From Candidatus Zixiibacteriota bacterium (GTDB lineage: Bacteria; Zixibacteria; MSB-5A5; SM1-73): DNA of 9,351 nt. Shown here piece by piece: positions 1 to 7,193 of the stretch; the first letter of the stretch is position 1, and each line of letters starts with the position of its first letter. Below the pieces are notes generated by a model that worked only from the letters and a program-made list of their open reading frames with translations, was not told the origin of the DNA and did no database searches. Location: the NCBI GenBank assembly GCA_023129805.1, contig JAGMBK010000070.1, positions 1 through 9,351 of the forward strand. Direction: 5' to 3'. The translations under genes were made by a program, and so were the position numbers.

Positions 1-77
1 CCCCTTTAGAAAAGGGGGGAGGGGGGATTTGAAACTTGGAAAATCCCCCTAAATCCCCCTTTACTAAAGGGGGATTT
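1..77. repeat. Cluster of C/G-run palindromes
   Basis: Three nested or adjacent inverted repeats made of C-runs and G-runs. Positions 1-7 pair with 11-17 (CCCCTTT / AAAGGGG). Positions 22-30 pair with 41-49 (GGGGGATTT / AAATCCCCC). Positions 51-63 pair perfectly with 65-77 (AAATCCCCCTTTA / TAAAGGGGGATTT) around one centre base. The 10-mer AAATCCCCCT is directly repeated at 41-50 and 51-60. It does not code for anything visible. It resembles dispersed intergenic palindromes (REP/MITE-like) common in bacterial genomes. The cluster is cut by the window edge, so its full extent is unknown. Confidence 0.75.
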
Positions 78-171
78 CAAGTCAAGCCCAAAACAGGTGT
101 GGGAGAAAAAAATCAATAATAAGATGCAAACTGTTTCCTGCTCCTCTTAGTAAGTTGAGACTTTGGAAACC

Positions 172-207
172 TCACCCCTGTCCCCTCTTCTTAGAAAGGA
201 GAGGGGA
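172..207 (+). promoter_or_regulatory. Palindromic repeat that contains the ribosome binding site of the GGDEF-type gene
   Basis: TCCCCTCT at 181-188 is perfectly complementary to AGAGGGGA at 200-207, with an 11-nt loop. The purine-rich Shine-Dalgarno stretch (AAAGGAGAGGGG, 195-206) lies in the loop and 3' arm, directly before the ATG at 208. The block looks like a second dispersed repeat family, different from the one at 1-77, that has supplied the ribosome binding site. If the stem forms in the mRNA, much of the site would be paired. The pairing is seen directly; any regulatory effect is inference. Confidence 0.5.
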
Positions 208-1146
208 ATGAAGATTCGTATGTTTTATTGTGCTTTATACCAGAACGGTGTGGAGATCAAGGAAAGACTTAGACGATCTCTAAAAAGGAGGAGAGTGAAG
301 TTCCTCCCTTTCTCCAAATTTGTCCAACTGGAGAGCTTGATTCAGAAATATATTCTGGATCTGGTGGTCGTAGCTGGGGCGGATTCTTTTGTGGGTGAAC
401 TGAATTTGACCAAACGGATAAAGAAACATCCCATTCTGTCTTTAGCTCCATTGGTTCTGTATCATCCCCATCCTAAGATAAAAGTTGTCTTAGCCGGATT
501 CGATTTTGGAGCAGATGAGTTCTTTTTCTCTAAATGGAACAATAAACTTTTCTCCTCTAAACTGAAGATGATCATAAATCGAAGCAGAAGAGATTTAGGG
601 GTGAATCCCACAACCAGACTTCCCGGAACCTGTATCATTGAAAGGGAGATTAGCAAAAAGATCAAAAGAGGGAAAAAGTTTGCTGCCTGTTATGCTGATC
701 TGGACAATTTCAAAGCCTACAATGATTATTACGGTTACCATTATGGGGATGGCCTCATAAAGATAACCTCCGAGATCATCCGGGACGTGGTTTACAGCTC
801 CACCAAGTATGGTTTTGTAGGACACATAGGAGGAGACGACTTTGTTTTTATAATTCCACCGGAGAAGATACACGCCATATGTAACGAGATCATCAAAATC
901 TTTGATCGTATGATAATCCGTCAGTACCAGAAAGAGGATATTCTGCGGGGCTACATCGTCACCACCAATCGCAGAGGGGAGAAGGAAAGTTATCCCATTA
1001 TGACCTTATCCATTGCGGTGGTAGTAAACCAGAAGAAGATGTTCAGACATTTAGGCGAGATATCTCACATGATCGCGGATTTAAAAAGCTTCACCAAAAC
1101 TCTGTCCGGCTCAAATTACTTTATCGAAAGAAGAAAAAAATACTGA
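208..1146 (+). CDS. Degenerate receiver-like domain plus GGDEF-family (GGDDF) protein
   Basis: Probable c-di-GMP signalling protein of 312 aa. The C-terminal half (about 133-300) is a GGDEF domain: LPG at 138-140, the nucleotide/metal block ADLDNFKAYNDYYG starting near 163, GDGLI after it, and the signature HIGGDDF with GGDDF at 208-212. The third signature position is acidic as in active cyclases; the fourth is Asp instead of Glu. No RxxD inhibitory site precedes the signature (TKYG is there instead). The N-terminal 120 residues have a receiver-like pattern ending in GADEFFFSKW, which resembles GADxxxxKP, but the phosphoacceptor Asp position looks like Ala, so phosphorylation is unlikely. 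No membrane segment is seen. Translation could be read from a TTG at 163, but the ATG at 208 has a strong SD and gives a natural N-terminus. The domain assignment is solid; whether it makes or only binds c-di-GMP is unknown. Confidence 0.85.
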   Translation: MKIRMFYCALYQNGVEIKERLRRSLKRRRVKFLPFSKFVQLESLIQKYILDLVVVAGADSFVGELNLTKRIKKHPILSLAPLVLYHPHPKIKVVLAGFDFGADEFFFSKWNNKLFSSKLKMIINRSRRDLGVNPTTRLPGTCIIEREISKKIKRGKKFAACYADLDNFKAYNDYYGYHYGDGLIKITSEIIRDVVYSSTKYGFVGHIGGDDFVFIIPPEKIHAICNEIIKIFDRMIIRQYQKEDILRGYIVTTNRRGEKESYPIMTLSIAVVVNQKKMFRHLGEISHMIADLKSFTKTLSGSNYFIERRKKY

Positions 1147-1170
1147 AGATAGGTATCCAGAATGCCTTTA

Positions 1171-1803
1171 TTAAGGAGTATCTGGGGGCTTATCCAGACG
1201 CTTGAGTTCTTCCCCCTGCTGGCATTCCCCTGACTGATATACAGCCTCCTTTACCTTTCCCTTCTGCGGCGCCCACCAGAAATACTTTATTGTCTTGCTG
1301 TCATCTGAAGAGGTCCTTTCAACTTTGGCACACCCCGAATAAGTGTCATTTGCTATGGGAGAATAAAGATCCTCAAAACCCAAGATGCGATACTCATACC
1401 CGTAGAGCGATGTGCCTTTCCAGACAGTTCCCACCCGGATGGGCCCAACCAGAATCATATAAGGTGGCAGCGGATCGTTAACATTTTTCTTATAAAAAAT
1501 GCTATCTCCGACTCGGTATACGAAGCTGATCCCGCCGCCAGGTGATGTTACCATGTCCCAACCTGAGTAGCTAACCCCATCTATGATTCGATTGTTTTTA
1601 GTTTCGGCGGTGATAACAAAGGTGTCTCCCGTAGCACTACATTGATTCCCCAAGATCGCATAAGTCCATTTATAATGAAGGTTGATGGGGAAATAATAGC
1701 TGGGATCTTCCAGCCTGGGATTGTTCGGCTTCTTTTTATCGTCACATTGGAATGCAAAAAACAAAAGGAGCACCATACTGGAAACAACCACTATCCGTTT
1801 CAT
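1171..1803 (-). CDS. Putative lipoprotein with YxPI...KWTY motif, function unknown
   Basis: A 210-aa candidate lipoprotein. Residues 1-19 form a signal sequence (MKR followed by a hydrophobic core) ending in AFQC, with Cys20 the likely lipidated residue; Gln just before it is not the usual lipobox residue. After it comes a charged linker (DDKKKPNNP), then YYFPINLHYKWTYA at about 36-49. This motif is typical of secreted 'Y-P-L-x-x-G-x-x-W-x-Y' proteins in FCB-group genomes, usually annotated hypothetical. The C-terminal FWWAPQKGKVKEAVY resembles the 'APGVGLVK' ending of the same proteins. The start at 1803 was chosen over 1821 because a GGAGG lies 6 nt upstream. The gene ends 24 bp from the convergent GGDEF-type gene, with no clear terminator between them. 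A role at the outer membrane or periplasmic face is inferred from the signal only. Confidence 0.75.
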   Translation of the reverse strand: MKRIVVVSSMVLLLFFAFQCDDKKKPNNPRLEDPSYYFPINLHYKWTYAILGNQCSATGDTFVITAETKNNRIIDGVSYSGWDMVTSPGGGISFVYRVGDSIFYKKNVNDPLPPYMILVGPIRVGTVWKGTSLYGYEYRILGFEDLYSPIANDTYSGCAKVERTSSDDSKTIKYFWWAPQKGKVKEAVYQSGECQQGEELKRLDKPPDTP

Positions 1804-1944
1804 CCAAAACCTCCGCTCCATTGCCCTATTTGCTACGCACCCGTTTCAAACGATATTGGAAGAAGGAGCTGTGTTTTCGCTTGCCTCTCCCCTGCTGGCT
1901 TATCTACCAGGGTATATCCCTGCTTACTTTTTTGTTTTAAAGTT

Positions 1945-1997
1945 GTGTCAGGACTTAGTCCTGACACGAACCGAGCGTCAGGAGAAGCTCCTGACGC
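1945..1997. repeat. Two tandem 23-bp palindromes (TCAGGA/TCCTGA family)
   Basis: Palindrome one spans 1945-1967: arms GTGTCAGGACT and AGTCCTGACAC around one base. Palindrome two spans 1975-1997: arms GCGTCAGGAG and CTCCTGACGC around AAG. They share the core TCAGGA...TCCTGA and start exactly 30 bp apart. Two base pairs differ in both arms together (T-A to C-G and C-G to G-C), so pairing is kept. They look like REP-type elements. Neither is followed by a T-run, so a terminator role is not supported. Confidence 0.8.
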
Positions 1998-2038
1998 AAC
2001 GAGAAAGATCTCAAAGATCCTGCGGACCAACGCTTCCC

Positions 2039-2078
2039 GCCAGGTCAGGAGATGCGTATGCATTCATACGAACCTGGC
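2039..2078. repeat. Nested hairpin
   Basis: GCCAGGT (2039-2045) pairs with ACCTGGC (2072-2078), and inside this CGTATG (2055-2060) pairs with CATACG (2065-2070) around CATT. The internal AGGTCAGGAG at 2043-2051 echoes the core of the palindromes at 1945-1997, so this may be a diverged third member of the same array. It lies about 28 bp beyond the aminopeptidase stop codon. Confidence 0.55.
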
Positions 2079-2105
2079 AGGCACACAAAAAAGCTTTGGT
2101 TTTGT

Positions 2106-3053
2106 TTATATTTTTAGCACACCATCTTCCATTATCTTTTTATCATCGATCCACAGGGTGGGCTTCAAAAGGATTCCATCCAGATGGCTTTGAACCGATA
2201 CATTTCCCCCCATGGATTTGTTATCTCCCAGAGCCATGTGCACCGTGCCCATGACTTTCTCATCCTCCAGAACGCTTCCCACTATTTGGGCTTTGTGATT
2301 GGTCCCAATTCCCAGCTCTGCGATATTTCTGCCCGGCTGACCGAAAGGCTCCAGAACCTTTTCTAATTCCTCAGCAGACCTGTCTCCAGTAATCTGGGTG
2401 GCAAAGCCATCCTTCACCACGATCTTGATGGGCGTTTTCACCTTTCCCATCATGGCTCCATCCACCATGATGATTCCGTTTGCCGTCCCCTCCACCGGAG
2501 CAATGTAAGCCTCACCCGCAGGCAGATTGGAGAAGTCACCGGGGTTGTGCACCAGACCGGTATCAGCATGACACTCTCTTCCCTCTAAGCTCATGGTGAT
2601 ATCCGTCCCCGCAGGTGTGGTGACCTTGGCTGTCCTACCTTGACTTACTATCTCTGCCAGTTTAATGCTTCGCTTTGCGATTTCGTGGTAATCAGCATTT
2701 AAGGTCCTCTCCATGGTATCTTCCAAGATTCCGGGAAGGGTCACGCATCTTGCCCCTGCTTCACACGCCTCTCTTCTGGCATTGGTATGAGTCATGGACT
2801 TGCTGGTGGGGATGATCAGAACATCGAAGTCCTTCATGAACTTTGCCACCGCCTCTGGCGGCTCCTCGCCATTGCTGGAGCGGGGCAAGATTTCTAAAAG
2901 CATAGCTTCAGAGCCGGCCTCTTCTGCCGCCTCCCAGAAGGCATAACCGATCTTTCTTTCAGGCTCATCCGTAATCACCAAAACAGATTCACCTTTCTTC
3001 ACTGCCAGACAGTTATTCACCGCTACTTGCGCCGCTTTCAAAAGTTTATCCAT
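2106..3053 (-). CDS. M29-type aminopeptidase (leucyl aminopeptidase / aminopeptidase T family)
   Basis: A 315-aa cytosolic metallopeptidase predicted to remove N-terminal residues from small peptides. The C-terminal two thirds match the M29 pattern: NLPAGEAYIAPVEGTANG (about 176-193), AELGIGTN (245-252, Glu246), LEDEK (262-266), GTVHMALG (269-276, His272) and SHLDG (289-293, His290/Asp292). These include the conserved Glu, His and His-x-Asp metal ligands of the family. The Tyr found in classical M29 enzymes after the first His is not evident, as is common in the shorter COG2309-type members; at 315 aa this protein is shorter than the roughly 370-410 aa classical enzymes. There is no signal peptide. 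The start at 3053 was chosen for an AGGAGG four bases upstream; a longer reading from 3092 has no such support. It lies downstream of and on the same strand as an OPT transporter, which fits peptide uptake followed by hydrolysis, though it also has its own promoter. Confidence 0.88.
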   Translation of the reverse strand: MDKLLKAAQVAVNNCLAVKKGESVLVITDEPERKIGYAFWEAAEEAGSEAMLLEILPRSSNGEEPPEAVAKFMKDFDVLIIPTSKSMTHTNARREACEAGARCVTLPGILEDTMERTLNADYHEIAKRSIKLAEIVSQGRTAKVTTPAGTDITMSLEGRECHADTGLVHNPGDFSNLPAGEAYIAPVEGTANGIIMVDGAMMGKVKTPIKIVVKDGFATQITGDRSAEELEKVLEPFGQPGRNIAELGIGTNHKAQIVGSVLEDEKVMGTVHMALGDNKSMGGNVSVQSHLDGILLKPTLWIDDKKIMEDGVLKI

Positions 3054-3076
3054 CACTCCTCCTGATTTTGACAGCC

Positions 3077-3106
3077 ATATTAGATTAAACAACTCTATGT
3101 CGTCAA
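3077..3106 (-). promoter_or_regulatory. Sigma-70-like promoter of the aminopeptidase gene
   Basis: Read on the minus strand, TTGACG (3106-3101) and TAATAT (3082-3077) are separated by 18 bp. Transcription would start near 3070, leaving a leader of about 17 nt that contains the AGGAGG ribosome binding site. This means the gene need not depend on read-through from the transporter. It is predicted from consensus match only. Confidence 0.55.
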
Positions 3107-3188
3107 ATTTGAAAAGTTAAAATTTCACGCCAACCTGCACCGGGTGAAGAGTAACTCCCACCCAGATGAGGATAAAAATTAAATTCTT

Positions 3189-5141
3189 TTACTTGCCTGC
3201 CCCTTTCATACGGCTCGACCAGTAAAGCATAAAAGATATCCCGGCAAAAGCTACCAAAGATACCCAGGGACCATAGGCGCCAGTAAGGGACACCGCTTCA
3301 TGACCTTCATAGAAGGCTCGGTAGCCGGATGAAAATGCAATTATAAAGGCAATCGCCACGCCCAACAGTGCATCACCTGCCACCAATCCTGAGCCAAATA
3401 ATATTCCCAACTCCTCTCTTTTCTTTGCCAACCCTTCTTTTGAAACCTTTCTTACCACAAGAGCAATCAAGCCGCCAGCCATAATGGGAGTGGAGAGAAC
3501 CAGGGGCAGGTAAAGACCGATGGCAAAAGGAAGCGAGGAGATGCCGACCAACTCAATGGCAGCCGCTAACATACACCCCACCATGATGGGAACCCAGGGT
3601 AGATTTGCTGTCATCACCCCCTGAACGATCACCGACATCACGTTAGCCTGAGGAGCTAAAAGCGGCGAGGGATGGGTGGCATCCTTTACAAATCCAAAGG
3701 CACTGCTCAACAGAAACACGGTGAAGCCCATCATCAGTGCGGGAAATAAAAGTCCTACAAATTCCATGATCTGTTGATGTCTGGGGGTGGCTCCCAAAAG
3801 ATAGCCGGTCTTCAGGTCCTGGGCAATATCGCCGGAAAGACACACGGCTATGCAGACCACAGTTCCTATGGACATCACGGTGACCATTCCTCTAAAGCCT
3901 GAGATTCCAAAGGATAGCAAGATCACGCTGGTGACCAAAAGTGTGGCGATGGTCATTCCAGATACCGGGGAGGAGGAACTCCCCACGATTCCAACTATTC
4001 TGGCCGCCACCACCACAAAGAAAAATCCGAAGATGACCACCAGAGTAGCTCCCAAGAGATGAAGCTCTGTTCCCGGATAGGCCCAGATCAAAAGGATCAC
4101 CACAATCGCCCCCAGAATTACCATCCCCATGGGAAGTTCCCTTTCGGTTCTTATTCTGGACTTCGCTATCTCTTCTGTGGTCTTTCTTCCTAATATCTCC
4201 TTGGCTCCCACTGCGAACGAATGGAAGATGACCGGAACCGATTTGATCAGACTAACAAATCCACCCAGAGCCACCGCCCCCACTCCCAGGTATTTGATAT
4301 AGTTGTCCCTTAACTCAGCCGGAGTCATCTCGGAGATGAGCTTATCTGCTGGAGGGACGACATTTGGCATATGCGCACCAATATAGGCAATAAGTGGGGC
4401 AATTCCCAGATAGCCTAAAACCGCTCCTCCCAGCATCAAAGCGGATATGCGCGGACCTATGATATATCCCACACCCAAAAGAGCCGGAGTGGCGTCTATT
4501 CCAATGTTGGCACCTTTGAAAAACTTAAGGTCGGTATTCGGTATCTCAGGCCATAACTTGAAGCCGCCCATCAAAATTTTATATAAAGCCGACAGACCTA
4601 AGCCGGCAAAGACCGTCTTGGCCTTCCCTCCACCTTCGTCACCCGCCTTGATGATCTCAGCACAGGCGGTCCCTTCCGGAAATCTCAGCTTGCCATGTTC
4701 ACGCTGTACCAGATATTTTCTCAAGGGAATCATAAAGAGTATTCCCAAAGCTCCCCCCAAAAGCGAAAGAAAGATGATGTCTAAGTTGGAGATCTTGTGA
4801 GAAAAACCCGGAATGGTCTGATTCCAGATGAAAAATGCTGGAATGGTAAAGATCACGCCCGCGGCTAAGGATTCCCCTGTCGATCCGATAGTTTGAACTA
4901 TGTTGTTTTCCAGAACTGTCCCTCTTTTAAATACTCCACGTAGGATCGCCATGGAAATGACTGCGGCAGGAATAGAGGCGGACACGGTCATGCCCACCTT
5001 TAAACCCAGATATGCATTCGCCACTCCAAAAACGACGGAAAGAATTATACCCAGAACCACCGCCTGTAAGGTGATTTCCGCCATCTTCTGGCTCGGTTTT
5101 ATATAAGGCTCAAAATCATTCCTGGTTTTTTGATTCGCCAA
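3189..5141 (-). CDS. OPT-family oligopeptide transporter
   Basis: A 650-aa multi-spanning inner membrane transporter of the OPT (oligopeptide transporter) family; the length is normal for the prokaryotic branch. Family-typical blocks are clear: GLKVGMTVSASIPAAV near 46-61, NNIVQTIGSTGESLAAGVIF at 79-98, LRFPEGTACAEI at 152-163, GSSSSPVSGMTIATLL at 387-402, LSGDIAQDLKTGYLLGATP at 435-453, and GLVAGDALLGV at 585-595. Many hydrophobic helices run along the whole chain. Prokaryotic OPT proteins are proton-driven importers of small peptides or, in some branches, metal chelates; the substrate cannot be told from sequence. The start is TTG, because AGGAGG lies 6 nt upstream (5148-5153) and the next in-frame Met is residue 20. 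An M29 aminopeptidase gene follows 135 bp downstream on the same strand, supporting a peptide substrate. It is divergent from the TPR gene. Confidence 0.93.
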   Translation of the reverse strand: MANQKTRNDFEPYIKPSQKMAEITLQAVVLGIILSVVFGVANAYLGLKVGMTVSASIPAAVISMAILRGVFKRGTVLENNIVQTIGSTGESLAAGVIFTIPAFFIWNQTIPGFSHKISNLDIIFLSLLGGALGILFMIPLRKYLVQREHGKLRFPEGTACAEIIKAGDEGGGKAKTVFAGLGLSALYKILMGGFKLWPEIPNTDLKFFKGANIGIDATPALLGVGYIIGPRISALMLGGAVLGYLGIAPLIAYIGAHMPNVVPPADKLISEMTPAELRDNYIKYLGVGAVALGGFVSLIKSVPVIFHSFAVGAKEILGRKTTEEIAKSRIRTERELPMGMVILGAIVVILLIWAYPGTELHLLGATLVVIFGFFFVVVAARIVGIVGSSSSPVSGMTIATLLVTSVILLSFGISGFRGMVTVMSIGTVVCIAVCLSGDIAQDLKTGYLLGATPRHQQIMEFVGLLFPALMMGFTVFLLSSAFGFVKDATHPSPLLAPQANVMSVIVQGVMTANLPWVPIMVGCMLAAAIELVGISSLPFAIGLYLPLVLSTPIMAGGLIALVVRKVSKEGLAKKREELGILFGSGLVAGDALLGVAIAFIIAFSSGYRAFYEGHEAVSLTGAYGPWVSLVAFAGISFMLYWSSRMKGAGK

Positions 5142-5382
5142 ACTTCACCTCCTCAGCTTAAACAGGTTGATCCATGCGGACATCTATTACAAAACAAAAA
5201 CGGAAAGGATAGTGCAAGCAGAAGAGTCTCATAAGCTAAAAAGTAACATTTTCTGTTAGTGCAAACTTTTGCTAAAGCTAACATGTATAATTGGATGTGT
5301 CAAGAAAAATCTTGCTTTAAAGCTCTCCGAACCCTGTTGTAAGCTCATATTTTTCTTGTCTTTTTGCTGGAGGATTGATAAA
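5142..5382. promoter_or_regulatory. Divergent control region between the transporter and TPR genes
   Basis: For the plus strand, TATAAT stands at 5286-5291 with only a poor -35. For the minus strand, TTGACA stands at 5303-5298, but its -10 (TAGCTT, 5280-5275) is weak. Overlapping the plus-strand promoter is an imperfect inverted repeat, 5255-5282: GTTAG...CTAAC outside and GCAAA-CT-TTTGC (5261-5272) inside. TAGTGCAA occurs twice in the same orientation (5210-5217 and 5257-5264), 47 bp apart. A short CAAGA/TCTTG hairpin lies at 5301-5314. The elements are visible; their use is inference. Confidence 0.4.
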
Positions 5383-7104
5383 TTGGAAAGTGGTGGTGTG
5401 GTGAAAGGAAAACGTTCTGGATTCAAGACCATGGCGAAAAAATTCATTTTACGATTCTGGTTATTTTTACTGATTTGTGGGCTATCGCGCTCAGCTGATG
5501 CCATACCTGCCGAGGTAAGGGAAAAATTTAAAAGGCAACTAGACCCGAAAGCCTTTGAGCATTTTGTCAATGGAGATTTATACGAGCTTTCCAGAGATTT
5601 TCACGCCGCTGTCGCTGAATATCAGAAAGCGAAAGCCCTCCAGCCTGATATTGTGGAAATAAGATATGCGCTAGCCCTGGCATACTTTGTAACCAAGAAT
5701 ATGGATTCAGCCAAGATGGAAGCTTTGCAGATTGAAGGCAAGGATGCCAGAACTTACCGTCTGCTGGGAGAATGTTATCGAGCCACCGGAGAGGCTGATA
5801 GTGCCATTCAAGCATACACCCGGGCGGTGGAACTTGACTCCACCGATGTGAATTCACTCTGGTATTTAGCAGTCCTGTGGCAACAGAAGCAGGATATAAA
5901 CAAAGCTATCCAATACTGGAGAAAGCTGGGATATCTTCAGTCTTTCTCTGCCACGGTTCATCTACAATTAGCTACCCTACTATTTCAGACTCGCAAGTAT
6001 GACGAAGCTATCGCAGAATACAAAAAGGTGTTGGACGTGAAGCCGGATAACAGAAAGGCGTTATATGGGCTGGGCAAAAGCTATGAAGCCGAAAAGGATT
6101 TAAAGCAAGCGATAAGGGTTTACAAAAGACTCTTGGAACTGGAGCCTTCCAATGAGCAGATAAGGAACAGAATAATCACCCTTTATTATCGAACCGGAAG
6201 GATGGAAGAAGCCATAAAAGAGGCAGAGACCACTTCTATCTTTTCTCCAGATGATCCTGCAGCACAAAAAAGACTGGGAGCGCTTTATCTTTCGCAAGGA
6301 AACTACCAGAAGGCAGAAAGTCTTTTCGTCTTATATATTCAGTCCCATCCTGATGACGCTCAGGTTCATTACTTTCTGGGGAAAATTTCTTTCCAGAAAG
6401 AAGATCTCGAAAAAGCAAAGGCTGAATTCGAAACTGCCGTCTCTTTGGAAGATTCTGTGCCCGATGGCTGGGTGAATTTAGCCTGGGTATATTTAAAGCA
6501 GGATAGCACAGAGAAAGCCATCCAGGTTTACAAAAGAGGCATCGAGAAAGTCAATGACAAGGTGGGACTATTGTACTTTCTGGGAACCGCTTACGCTCAA
6601 CAGAAGCAATATGATTCCGCCATCGTCATTTTAAGAAAAGCTTCTGACAAACGCCCCCACGACACCATGATACTTTTTGCACTTGGATCCGCTTATGAGC
6701 AGAGCGGAGATTTTGACCAGGCTGTGGCAACATTTGAGCGGCTCATCCGGATTGATTCCACCCACGCCTCTGCTTTAAATTACCTTGGATACACACTGGC
6801 GGACAAAGGCATCCGGCTGAATGAATCGCTGGCGATGATTAAGAGGGCTCTGGAGTATGAACCAGAGAATGGCGCTTATCTGGACAGCTACGGGTGGGTC
6901 TTGTATCGATTGGGGCGGCTCAAGGAGGCGGAAACACAAATCAAAAAAGCCTTAGAGGTCGTGGGAGACGATCCCATCATGCACGAGCACCTGGGGGACA
7001 TATACAACGCCTTAGGTGAAACTAAAAAAGCAAAGAAGGAATGGAAAGAGGCGCTAAAACTGCATCCAGATAATGCGAAGTTGAAAGATAAATTGAAAAT
7101 ATAA
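5383..7104 (+). CDS. Exported protein with about 15 tetratricopeptide repeats
   Basis: A 573-aa protein made almost wholly of TPRs. A signal peptide follows a basic stretch (core FILRFWLFLLICGL, about 21-34), with a likely cleavage after SADA near residue 40. From about residue 51 to the end I count about 15 helical pairs of 34 residues with the usual W/L-G-Y-A-P pattern, for example KYDEAIAEYKKVLDVKPD. The stretch ALNYLGYTLADKGIRLNESL through GAYLDSYGWVLYRLGRL is a conserved block seen in long TPR proteins thought to work at the cell envelope. TPRs bind other proteins; no catalytic domain is present. The start is uncertain: TTG at 5383 has GGAGG (5369-5373) nine bases upstream, GTG at 5398/5401 is possible, and ATG at 5431 gives the most compact signal peptide but has no SD. 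It is transcribed away from the OPT gene and stands alone on its strand. Confidence 0.88.
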   Translation: MESGGVVKGKRSGFKTMAKKFILRFWLFLLICGLSRSADAIPAEVREKFKRQLDPKAFEHFVNGDLYELSRDFHAAVAEYQKAKALQPDIVEIRYALALAYFVTKNMDSAKMEALQIEGKDARTYRLLGECYRATGEADSAIQAYTRAVELDSTDVNSLWYLAVLWQQKQDINKAIQYWRKLGYLQSFSATVHLQLATLLFQTRKYDEAIAEYKKVLDVKPDNRKALYGLGKSYEAEKDLKQAIRVYKRLLELEPSNEQIRNRIITLYYRTGRMEEAIKEAETTSIFSPDDPAAQKRLGALYLSQGNYQKAESLFVLYIQSHPDDAQVHYFLGKISFQKEDLEKAKAEFETAVSLEDSVPDGWVNLAWVYLKQDSTEKAIQVYKRGIEKVNDKVGLLYFLGTAYAQQKQYDSAIVILRKASDKRPHDTMILFALGSAYEQSGDFDQAVATFERLIRIDSTHASALNYLGYTLADKGIRLNESLAMIKRALEYEPENGAYLDSYGWVLYRLGRLKEAETQIKKALEVVGDDPIMHEHLGDIYNALGETKKAKKEWKEALKLHPDNAKLKDKLKI

Positions 7105-7123
7105 AATAATAACATTTTTGGTC

Positions 7124-7193
7124 GTTGGGGCAAGGATTGAACCCCTGTCTCATCATACACTGAACGAAAAATCAAAAAAATTTCACTAAATCT
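7124..7193 (+). repeat. 70-bp direct repeat, copy A
   Basis: This segment matches 8598-8667 over 70 bp at roughly 80% by eye, allowing two small compensating indels. The best-kept parts are the first 34 bp (four differences) and the terminal TTTCACTAAATCT. Its first part contains a 27-bp near-palindrome (7126-7152). It begins 20 bp after the stop of the TPR gene. Confidence 0.75.

Larger units (their letters stand above)
1804..2105. other. Non-coding gap with palindromic repeats
   Basis: This 302-bp stretch lies between the lipoprotein start and the aminopeptidase stop. Several frames stay open across it, but none has a convincing ribosome binding site or protein-like composition. It holds a small palindrome (CAGGG-TATAT-CCCTG, 1908-1922), the two tandem palindromes at 1945-1997, a short GATCT/AGATC inverted repeat near 2005-2020, and a nested hairpin at 2039-2078. 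No clean intrinsic terminator (stem plus T-run) for the aminopeptidase was seen. Confidence 0.6.

Noticed and set aside
1833..2063. Minus-strand 76-codon frame with SGASPDA / SGLSPDT echo
   Set aside because: The repeated residues are simply the translation of the two tandem palindromes; there is no SD.
1642..2254. Long plus-strand reading frames (183 and 177 codons) across the gap and peptidase end
   Set aside because: They run antisense through the start of the lipoprotein gene and the end of the aminopeptidase and cross the palindromes. They have no SD and no protein-like pattern.
3850..5106. Plus-strand frames opposite the OPT gene
   Set aside because: They are antisense shadows of a strongly supported transporter gene, with low-complexity Pro/Lys/Thr-rich translations.
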